From assembly GCA_019307645.1 (NCBI GenBank), contig JAFDJF010000237.1, positions 1-5,203 of the forward strand: DNA of 5,203 nt, in the 5' to 3' direction. This document shows positions 1-5,153 of the stretch, in pieces. The position numbers were made by a program, and so were the translations under genes. Every line of letters begins with the position of its first letter. Positions within the stretch are counted from its first letter, which is position 1. Origin of the DNA: Deltaproteobacteria bacterium (GTDB taxonomy: Bacteria > Desulfobacterota > DSM-4660 > Desulfatiglandales > Desulfatiglandaceae). The notes beneath the pieces were generated by a model that was not told the DNA's origin, ran no database searches, and saw only the letters and a list, made by a program, of their open reading frames with translations.

Positions 1-35
1 TATGTGTAAATAAAATAATCTTTCATAAGAGTCAG

Positions 36-58
36 TTTCAAAACGTTTAGTTTTGAAA
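36..58. promoter_or_regulatory. Perfect 9-bp dyad, candidate operator of the ACAD operon
   Basis: Arms TTTCAAAAC (36-44) and GTTTTGAAA (50-58) are perfect inverted repeats around a 5-nt centre (GTTTA). The site lies 84 bp before the first ACAD start codon. Its AT-rich, symmetrical form resembles the operators bound by TetR-family regulators of fatty-acid oxidation (for example PsrA-like sites with an AAAC...GTTT core), but that is an analogy only. A -10-like TAAAAT is seen at 11-16; its -35 would lie outside the window, so a promoter just upstream of this dyad cannot be confirmed. It could also simply form an RNA hairpin in the leader. Confidence 0.4.
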
Positions 59-70
59 TTGCCTCATAAG

Positions 71-101
71 GCTTGCCGCGCTTATTCGCAATGCGGCAGG
101 C
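71..101 (+). other. GC-rich stem-loop in the leader of the ACAD operon
   Basis: Positions 71-80 pair with 92-101 (10 bp, including two G-T wobbles, core TGCCGC/GCGGCA) around an 11-nt loop. A smaller hairpin, GCCT-CATA-AGGC (61-72), overlaps its base, so the two cannot both form fully. No T-run follows, so it does not look like a Rho-independent terminator. It ends 40 nt before the ACAD start codon and is probably part of the 5' untranslated region or the 3' end of an upstream unit. Confidence 0.35.
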
Positions 102-141
102 GATGACTTAACGATCAGTTGTTTAGAAAGGCGGAATAAAA

Positions 142-1272
142 ATGGACTTTACACTTAATGAAGAGCAGGAAATGTTTAAGGACATGGCCCGAAAGTTTTT
201 CGAGGCCGAATGTGACGTATCAATGGTGAGAAAGATTGAGGCAAGCGATTCAGGCCATATTCCGGAACTCTGGGCCAAGATGGCCGAACTGGGTTGGTTC
301 GGCATTATTATCCCTGAGGAATATGACGGGATCGATCTAAGCCTCCTCGAGGTGGCGATTCTGTTTGAAGAGGTCGGGCGAGCGGCATTTGACAGCCCCA
401 TGATGTGCACGCTGATGGGAACACTTGCCATTCTGGAGGGGGGAACCGAGGAGCAGAAAAAGAAACTCCTCCCGGAAATTGCCACGGGCGAGCTGATTTT
501 AACCATGGCAACTGAAGAGTCTGAGGTATCGTACGATCCCAGGTTTGTTTCGGTCTCAGCAGCCTCTGAAGACGGCAGTTATTTGATCAATGGGACAAAA
601 CTATTTGTCCCCTATGCCAATGTTGCAGACCAAATTCTGGTTGTGGCAAGAACCGAGGGGAGTCCCGGAGATGAAGAAGGGACAACCGTCTTTATGGTCG
701 ATGCAAAGGATTCCGGGATCACCATCACCCCCCTCCAAACCGTTGCCCCTGACAGACAGTTCCAGGTCCAATTTGACAATGTAACGGTCTCCCGGGACAA
801 GATTCTGGGGGAAATGAACAAAGGCTTACCTTTGGTAAATGCTGTGATCGAAAAGGCCACGGCAGTTCAGTGTGCAGAGATGGTGGGCGGAGCAGAGCAG
901 GAAATGAAAGCCACGGCAGAGTATGCAAAAGAGCGGGTGCAGTTTGGTAGACCGATCGGCACCTTTCAGGCCGTGCAGCACCATCTGGCCAACATGTACA
1001 CGGATGTGCAGGGATCACGGTGGTCGTCATATCTGGCACTCTTTCTTCTGAGCCAGGGGCAGCCTGCTTCCAGGGAAGTGGCCATGGCCAAGGCATTTAC
1101 CAGCAATGCCTGCCAGCGGGTTTCATATAATGCCACGCAGGTCCATGGCGGAATGGGTGTTGATATGGATAATGACCTTCATTTCTATTTCAGGAGAGCA
1201 AAGGCCAGGGATCTCAGATTTGGGCCTGCGGCGATCCACCTGAAAGCACTGGAAACGGAACTGGGACTTTAA
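142..1272 (+). CDS. Acyl-CoA dehydrogenase, small/non-catalytic-type subunit of a likely heteromeric enzyme
   Basis: This 376-aa soluble protein has the three-part ACAD fold: N-terminal helices about 1-118, middle beta domain about 119-230, C-terminal helices about 235-370. Family marks include IIIPEEYDG (55-63), the FAD-interface stretch ERVQFGRPIG...FQAVQH (264-280) and QVHGGMG (333-339), and a YFRRAK end-region (349-354). The usual middle-domain signature ending in GSD is degenerate here (TEESEVSYDP, 124-133). Neither known position for the catalytic glutamate is filled: the C-terminal one reads F-G-P (360-362), and the helix site aligns to Ala239. It should therefore oxidise acyl-CoA only together with a partner, and the next gene is a good candidate. 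Length and character recall the small subunits of two-subunit ACADs (PimD, FadE27-type). Start choice: AAGGCGG at 128-134, 7 nt before ATG. The substrate cannot be told from sequence. Confidence 0.9.
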   Translation: MDFTLNEEQEMFKDMARKFFEAECDVSMVRKIEASDSGHIPELWAKMAELGWFGIIIPEEYDGIDLSLLEVAILFEEVGRAAFDSPMMCTLMGTLAILEGGTEEQKKKLLPEIATGELILTMATEESEVSYDPRFVSVSAASEDGSYLINGTKLFVPYANVADQILVVARTEGSPGDEEGTTVFMVDAKDSGITITPLQTVAPDRQFQVQFDNVTVSRDKILGEMNKGLPLVNAVIEKATAVQCAEMVGGAEQEMKATAEYAKERVQFGRPIGTFQAVQHHLANMYTDVQGSRWSSYLALFLLSQGQPASREVAMAKAFTSNACQRVSYNATQVHGGMGVDMDNDLHFYFRRAKARDLRFGPAAIHLKALETELGL

Positions 1273-1279
1273 CCGCCAT

Positions 1280-1302
1280 CCCCTTTGCATAGATCAAAGG
1301 GG
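1280..1302 (+). other. Hairpin between the two ACAD genes
   Basis: CCCCTTTG (1280-1287) and CAAAGGGG (1295-1302) form a perfect 8-bp stem with a 7-nt loop in the 55-bp gap. There is no T-run after it, so it is unlikely to end transcription. It sits 11 nt before the Shine-Dalgarno AAAGGAG (1314-1320) of the second gene and may stabilise mRNA or tune the ratio of the two subunits; this role is inferred. Confidence 0.45.
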
Positions 1303-1327
1303 GGAGGATGATGAAAGGAGTTGCACA

Positions 1328-2515
1328 ATGGATTTTTCACTGACACCTGAACAGCTACAGGTGGAACGGGATATTTATGAATATCTGGAAAAACTGATAA
1401 CCCCAGAAGTGAAAGCAGAGCTTTCACTCACTCACGAGGGTGGGGGACCGGACACACATCCCCATTTTACGAACGCCATAAGACAAATGGGAAAAGACGG
1501 CTGGCTGGGGATAGGCTGGCCCGAGGAATACGGTGGACAGGGCCGCAACGCCATAGAACAATACATATTCTTTGACGCTACCTGGGGCTATTACTGCCTT
1601 CCCATTCCAATGCTGGCCCTGAACACGGTCGGACCCGCTCTTATGAGGCACGGCACGGATGAGCAAAAAAATCGATTTTTGCCGCAAATTTTGAAGGGCG
1701 AGCTCCATATTTCCATCGGTTATACGGAACCTGATGCCGGAAGCGACCTGGCATCCCTGAGGACAAAAGCAGAAAAAGACGGCGATGATTATGTCATTAA
1801 CGGCAACAAGATCTTCACCAGCATGGCCCACTTTTGCGATTATATCTGGCTTGCGGCAAGAACCGATCCCGATGCCAAGAAACACAAAGGCATATCGATA
1901 TTTATGATAGACATCAATACGCCCGGGATCACGGTGGACCCCCTGGTTACCATGGGAGGGCTCCAGTCAAATTTTACTTACTATGATAATGTCCGTGTGC
2001 CCAAAAGCTGTCTCATCGGTGAAGAGAACAAGGGCTGGTACTATATTAATTCCCAACTGGCCATGGAGCGGATCATGCTGTCAGCCCATTCAAGACCGAG
2101 GCGTACCCTTGAGGAAACAATCGCCTGGGCCAAAGAACATACATTTGACGGGAAACCGGTTATTGAACAGCCATGGGTCAGAAATCTCTGCGCAGATTTG
2201 GCTGTGGACATAGAAGTGCTCAAAATATTCAATTTCTGGGTGGCCTGGCAGCTTACCCAGGGTGTTGAACCCTTTGCCGATGCTTCCATGACCAAGATAT
2301 TTGGGACTGAATTGCTGCAGAAGGTCAATAACGGAAGCACGCAGATAATGGGCTCTTTCGGAGGATTGCAGCCCGGGTGTGATTTGGCCCCCAGCGGCGG
2401 AAGAATCCAGCGTGAATTTCTGTCCATGAGAAATGTCACTTTTGGCGGCGGTGCCAATGAAATTTTGCGGGACGTGATCGCGATGCTCGCTCTTGGCATG
2501 CCACGCTCCAGATAG
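1328..2515 (+). CDS. Acyl-CoA dehydrogenase, large/catalytic-type subunit of a likely heteromeric enzyme
   Basis: This 395-aa soluble ACAD keeps the middle-domain signature GYTEPDAGSD (131-140), which contacts flavin and substrate, and YVINGNKIFTS (155-165). Glu247, in the first helix of the C-terminal domain (AMERIML), is at or near the place used as catalytic base by isovaleryl-CoA- and LCAD-type enzymes; the C-terminal alternative is lost (FGGGANEI, 372-379). The FAD-interface motifs of ordinary homotetrameric ACADs are altered: the expected R-x-x-FG segment reads EHTFDGKP (270-277) and Q-x-HGG-x-G reads QIMGSFGG (339-346). These gaps are filled by the upstream gene product, so the two probably form an alpha2beta2 enzyme like PimC/PimD or the mycobacterial FadE pairs. 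Start choice: AAAGGAG at 1314-1320, 7 nt before ATG. Substrate unknown; dicarboxylic, alicyclic or branched acyl-CoAs are possible by family analogy only. Confidence 0.9.
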   Translation: MDFSLTPEQLQVERDIYEYLEKLITPEVKAELSLTHEGGGPDTHPHFTNAIRQMGKDGWLGIGWPEEYGGQGRNAIEQYIFFDATWGYYCLPIPMLALNTVGPALMRHGTDEQKNRFLPQILKGELHISIGYTEPDAGSDLASLRTKAEKDGDDYVINGNKIFTSMAHFCDYIWLAARTDPDAKKHKGISIFMIDINTPGITVDPLVTMGGLQSNFTYYDNVRVPKSCLIGEENKGWYYINSQLAMERIMLSAHSRPRRTLEETIAWAKEHTFDGKPVIEQPWVRNLCADLAVDIEVLKIFNFWVAWQLTQGVEPFADASMTKIFGTELLQKVNNGSTQIMGSFGGLQPGCDLAPSGGRIQREFLSMRNVTFGGGANEILRDVIAMLALGMPRSR

Positions 2516-2546
2516 ACGCAGTAAACACTTGCCCCATTGTTCTCTG

Positions 2547-2579
2547 TGATCGCTTTCATATTTTTTAAAAAAGTGATCA
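2547..2579 (+). other. AT-rich hairpin downstream of the ACAD operon
   Basis: TGATCGCTTT (2547-2556) pairs with AAAGTGATCA (2570-2579), 10 bp with one G-T wobble, around a 13-nt AT-only-but-one loop containing a run of T then A. It begins 31 nt after the stop codon of the second ACAD. It may protect the 3' end of the ACAD mRNA or be a weak first terminator; no uridine tract directly follows. Confidence 0.35.
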
Positions 2580-2587
2580 TTTGGCTA

Positions 2588-2603
2588 TTTCAAAAGCTTG
2601 AAA
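2588..2603. promoter_or_regulatory. TTTCAA-AAGC-TTGAAA dyad overlapping a candidate -35 box
   Basis: Six-bp arms TTTCAA (2588-2593) and TTGAAA (2598-2603) flank AAGC. The right arm is also the -35 box of the candidate promoter at 2598-2626. The half-site TTTCAAAA is shared with the dyad at 36-58 before the ACAD operon, although spacing differs, so a common regulator is only a suggestion. Confidence 0.25.
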
Positions 2604-2626
2604 AACTCCATACAATTGTGTATGGT
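2598..2626 (+). promoter_or_regulatory. Candidate promoter of the membrane FeS oxidoreductase gene
   Basis: TTGAAA (2598-2603) and TATGGT (2621-2626) are separated by 17 bp, a fair sigma-70-like promoter (5/6 and 4/6 matches). The start site would fall near 2632-2634. It is the best-placed promoter found for the gene at 2726, since the 34 bp between the terminator T-run and the start codon are too short to hold one. Prediction by eye; an alternative TTGTTC (2537-2542) with TATTTT (2559-2564) lies further upstream. Confidence 0.35.
2608..2625. promoter_or_regulatory. 18-bp near-perfect palindrome, candidate operator
   Basis: CCATACAATTGTGTATGG has 7-bp complementary arms (2608-2614 and 2619-2625) around ATTG. 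It fills the spacer and most of the -10 box of the candidate promoter at 2598-2626, the usual place for a repressor operator. It could instead be an RNA hairpin in read-through transcripts. Confidence 0.35.
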
Positions 2627-2627
2627 G

Positions 2628-2691
2628 ACCCCCGCTATTCATTTTTAATGCCCGTTCGCATTGAAATCCGAATAGTGGGGGTTATTTTTTT
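2628..2691 (+). terminator. Strong Rho-independent terminator with a long hairpin
   Basis: ACCCCCGCTATTC (2628-2640) pairs with GAATAGTGGGGGT (2670-2682), 13 bp with a single G-T wobble. A second stem, TTTTAATGC (2643-2651) with GCATTGAAA (2658-2666, one wobble), continues it to a 6-nt loop. Seven T residues follow at 2685-2691. It would end transcripts from the ACAD operon about 175 nt past its last stop codon. Its T-run is only 34 nt before the start codon of the next gene. Confidence 0.85.
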
Positions 2692-2725
2692 GTAGGGACA
2701 TTACATTTAAAAGGAAACAAACGGA

Positions 2726-4801
2726 ATGGACACTGTTTTGATATCTCCTGCTAACGCAAGTGTTTTTGCTGTACCGGCAATTGTTTTTTCTATCATAATC
2801 CCGCTGATTGGCATGGCCTTCTTTGCCTATATTATGTCCCGCCGGCTTAAGCCGCTTTTTTTGGCATCTCCGGATCCCCGGTTTGACCGTTTTGCAGAAC
2901 GGATCACAGATATGTTCAAATTTGCAATATTTCAGTATCGCCAGCCACGGTACATGCTTGCCGGGGTCCTCCACATTGTCATTTTTGCCGGTTTTGTGAT
3001 TTTGTCTCTACGGTCGATTACGTTGGTCATTCTTGGATTTTCAGAGGGCTTTGTGCTGCCGGGTCTGGACGGTGCTGTTGGCCATGTTTATGGTGTTCTT
3101 AAGGATTTTGCAGGTACCTTTGTGTTTGTTTCCGTCTTCATAGCAATAATCCGGCGGGGAATTTTTACACCGGAACGATATCTGGTGCCTCCCCGATACG
3201 GTAAGGGACATACCTGGGAAGCGGTGCTCGTGCTGATGATGATTGGCGGATTGATGGTGTGTGATATGTTTATTGATGGCAGTCAGGCCGCAGCCTGCGT
3301 TCAAAAAGGACTTGGGACAGAAATCCTTGTTCCGGGAACCGGGACCTGGATTGCCGCAAATATCCTGGCAAAGGCGCCGATTCAGAGTCTCCAAAACATA
3401 AATCTTAGTGCATATTTTTTGCACGAGCTGATTTTCTTCTCCTTTCTCTGCTTCCTTCCCTTTGGTAAGCACTTCCATGTGATTACATCCCTGCCAAACG
3501 TGTTTTTCAGGAAACTGAACAAAGGTACGGTGAAACCGGTCAAATGGGGTATCGGAGATGATGCGCTGGATGATCTTGAGTCCTTTGGGGTCAAAAAGTT
3601 CGAGGATTTCACCTGGAAGCACGTGCTCGATTTCTATTCGTGTGCCGATTGCGGCAGGTGTTCAGACAACTGCCCGGCCAATGCGGTAGGACGCCCGTTA
3701 TCTCCCAGATTTATATCCATTAAGTGTCGAGATTATTCATACAATAAATACCCGATCTTCGGGGCAGGGACCGACAGTAAGCCGTTGATCGGCAACGTGC
3801 TGGAAGAAGACGAAATATGGTCGTGCACCACCTGCGGCGCCTGCGAAGAGGAGTGCCCGCTTCTGATTGAGTATATTGACAAGATTGTTGATCTGAGAAG
3901 AGGGATGGTCGATGAGGGCATGGTTCCTCAATCCCTGCAAAAAGCGCTCATGGCGCTTCAGAAGCGCGGAAACCCTTATGCCAAAATGGAGAAAAAACGT
4001 GCTGAATGGACAACGGCAGAGGGTTTTTCCGAAGACTGTAAGGTCAAAATCGTCGGAAAGAAAGAGGCCGCAGAAACGCTCTATTTTGTAGACAGCATTA
4101 CATCCTATGATGACAGGATACAGGATATTGGAAAAGCGACTGCCCGAGTGCTTTCTGCAGCAGGGATCGATTTTGGCATCCTGGGTCCCGCTGAAAAAGA
4201 CAGCGGGCACGAGGTAAAGAGATTCGGCGAGGAAATGCTCTTCCAGGAGCTTAAAGACACGAATATAGATGCGATTCTCAATTCGGGTGCAAAGAAAATT
4301 GTTACGGCCGATCCCCATGCATTCAATGCACTGAAAAAAGACTACACCGATATCCCGCCGGTGGAGCATATCAGCCAGGTCCTTGCAGAAAGTATTGCAT
4401 CAGGGAAAATACGCCTGAAAAATGTTGAAAATGACTCGTCGATTTATGTATATCATGATCCCTGCTATCTGGGTCGGCATAATGGAATCTATGATATTCC
4501 CAGGCAGGTTATCGATGCAATTCCCGGAATTAAAAGGGTTGAGATGACAAAATGCAGGGATCGTTCCTTTTGCTGCGGAGGCGGCGGATTGATGCTGTTT
4601 TATGAACCCGTTGAAGAAACCAGAATGGGCAAGCTAAGGGTTGAGATGGCCAAAGAAGCCGGTGCGACCGTGATCGTAACAGCCTGTCCATTTTGCATGG
4701 TCAACATGGAAGATGCCATCAAGACAAGCGGCCTGGAAGGAAAGATGGAGGCCATTGATCTTGTGGAACTGATTGACCATCATTTGATACACGATGTATG
4801 A
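2726..4801 (+). CDS. Membrane FeS/cytochrome-b oxidoreductase, probable ETF:quinone oxidoreductase (EMO/EtfD/FadF type)
   Basis: This 691-aa protein should accept electrons from EtfAB and pass them to membrane quinone. The N-terminal third is a NarI-like membrane domain with hydrophobic segments near 13-36, 77-104, 118-144, 165-185 and 228-248; His83, His120, His233, His249 and His251 are candidate haem b ligands. Two ferredoxin-type motifs follow: C306-x2-C309-x2-C312-x3-C316-P and C367-x2-C370-x2-C373-x3-C377-P. The C-terminal part has an intact HdrB-like CCG domain (HDPC580, C616-C617-GGGG, C654-P-F-C657), likely holding a non-cubane cluster. An earlier CCG-like unit (about 470-535) has lost its cysteines (GPAEKDSG, TADPHAFN). 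The start has AAGGA (2711-2715) 10 nt before ATG. Being next to ACAD genes and etfB supports the role. Names in use include EMO, EtfD and FadF; a related heterodisulfide-reductase-like enzyme with another partner is the alternative. Confidence 0.88.
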   Translation: MDTVLISPANASVFAVPAIVFSIIIPLIGMAFFAYIMSRRLKPLFLASPDPRFDRFAERITDMFKFAIFQYRQPRYMLAGVLHIVIFAGFVILSLRSITLVILGFSEGFVLPGLDGAVGHVYGVLKDFAGTFVFVSVFIAIIRRGIFTPERYLVPPRYGKGHTWEAVLVLMMIGGLMVCDMFIDGSQAAACVQKGLGTEILVPGTGTWIAANILAKAPIQSLQNINLSAYFLHELIFFSFLCFLPFGKHFHVITSLPNVFFRKLNKGTVKPVKWGIGDDALDDLESFGVKKFEDFTWKHVLDFYSCADCGRCSDNCPANAVGRPLSPRFISIKCRDYSYNKYPIFGAGTDSKPLIGNVLEEDEIWSCTTCGACEEECPLLIEYIDKIVDLRRGMVDEGMVPQSLQKALMALQKRGNPYAKMEKKRAEWTTAEGFSEDCKVKIVGKKEAAETLYFVDSITSYDDRIQDIGKATARVLSAAGIDFGILGPAEKDSGHEVKRFGEEMLFQELKDTNIDAILNSGAKKIVTADPHAFNALKKDYTDIPPVEHISQVLAESIASGKIRLKNVENDSSIYVYHDPCYLGRHNGIYDIPRQVIDAIPGIKRVEMTKCRDRSFCCGGGGLMLFYEPVEETRMGKLRVEMAKEAGATVIVTACPFCMVNMEDAIKTSGLEGKMEAIDLVELIDHHLIHDV

Positions 4802-4940
4802 TGCCTAGGTTGAGCGGTTCCGCGTTCATGGTTCTAGGCCTGCCCTGGCGCGACCGGATCCACATTTGAGGCGTAGTTTTCCGGTCATTATCTCTGAACG
4901 CAATCTGCAATGTCTCAATTCAGCCAGGTCTGGGCCAGGG

Positions 4941-4968
4941 TTGAAAAGCTCTAACGGTTTCATATTAA
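4941..4968 (+). promoter_or_regulatory. Candidate promoter for etfB
   Basis: TTGAAA (4941-4946) and TATTAA (4963-4968) are 16 bp apart, a reasonable sigma-70-like match. The predicted start near 4975 gives a leader of about 180 nt containing the GCCTC hairpin, the 19-bp palindrome and the heptamer repeats. Found by eye; not certain. Confidence 0.3.
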
Positions 4969-5001
4969 AAGGACAACGCCTCGATAGAGGCCACAAGTAT
5001 G

Positions 5002-5020
5002 TTTCACCCAATGGGTGAAA
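5002..5020. repeat. Perfect 19-bp palindrome in the etfB leader
   Basis: TTTCACCCAATGGGTGAAA has 9-bp arms (5002-5010 and 5012-5020) around one base. As RNA it makes an 8-bp stem with a tight 3-nt loop, followed by more A residues rather than T, so it is not a plus-strand terminator. As DNA it has the symmetry of a dimeric-repressor operator, lying 35 bp after the candidate etfB promoter. Confidence 0.5.
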
Positions 5021-5060
5021 AAAGCCAATCGACAAATCATGGAATAATGTGTGGGATATC

Positions 5061-5119
5061 AAGTGATTCTAACCGTTGAACCTTGAACCCTGAACCTTGA
5101 ACCGATCACTTTAGGTGAT
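5061..5119 (+). other. Competing inverted repeats around the heptamer array
   Basis: AAGTGAT (5061-5067) is complementary to ATCACTT (5105-5111), enclosing the heptamer repeats. The same ATCAC (5105-5109) can instead pair with GTGAT (5115-5119) in a small hairpin with a 5-nt loop. The two pairings exclude each other. They lie 35-90 nt before the etfB start codon; any regulatory use is inferred. Confidence 0.3.
5076..5103. repeat. Four tandem 7-bp repeats, TTGAACC consensus
   Basis: Units at 5076-5082, 5083-5089, 5090-5096 and 5097-5103 read TTGAACC, TTGAACC, CTGAACC, TTGAACC, so only one base differs over 28 bp. This is a short heptameric array in the leader of etfB. Such an array can change copy number by slippage, and the 7-bp period is out of step with both the codon and the helical turn. 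Confidence 0.8.
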
Positions 5120-5153
5120 ACAGCGTTTACATGTAACAACAGGGAGGACAAAC

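Larger units (their letters stand above)
4802..5153. other. 352-bp non-coding region rich in dyads, before etfB
   Basis: No convincing gene is seen on either strand. Dyads: GCCTAG (4803-4808)/CTAGGC (4834-4839); GACCGGA (4852-4858)/TCCGGTC (4880-4886); CTGAA (4894-4898)/TTCAG (4919-4923); CCCTGGC (4843-4849)/GCCAGGG (4934-4940), which encloses the previous two; GCCTC (4978-4982)/GAGGC (4987-4991) with a GATA loop. Further on are a 19-bp palindrome, heptamer repeats and a 10-bp palindrome TTACATGTAA (5127-5136) just before the etfB Shine-Dalgarno. No hairpin has a T-run, so no clear Rho-independent terminator is seen after the oxidoreductase gene. Confidence 0.6.

Noticed and set aside
1308..1343. 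Mini-frame starting ATG-ATG after GGGGGGAGG and overlapping the start of the second ACAD
   Set aside because: It encodes about 11 residues and the Shine-Dalgarno is too close to the first ATG. Translational coupling is possible but the ACAD has its own well-spaced AAAGGAG.
2041..2580. Minus-strand open frame (179 codons) opposite the second ACAD
   Set aside because: Shadow of the ACAD reading frame; the plus-strand protein has full family motifs throughout.
3041..3622. Long minus-strand open frame (193 codons) opposite the oxidoreductase gene
   Set aside because: It lies wholly within a clear plus-strand coding gene with conserved membrane segments, and its translation shows no domain-like pattern.
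4933..5020. Idea that the three TTTCA...TGAAA dyads (36-58, 2588-2603, 5002-5020) are one operator family
   Set aside because: Only the outer bases agree; total lengths are 23, 16 and 19 bp and the third has an unrelated CCCA/TGGG core. Kept only as a weak link between the first two.
4826..5062. Open minus-strand frame of 78 codons in the gap before etfB
   Set aside because: It has no recognisable domain and is broken up by the dyads listed; I could not identify a good ribosome binding site for it. Could be a remnant, but not supportable as a gene.
4999..5079. Short plus-strand frame (26 codons, ATG at 4999) with a weak AGAGG upstream
   Set aside because: Its start and first codons are made by the 19-bp palindrome and its end by the heptamer repeats; composition looks non-coding and nothing is recognised.
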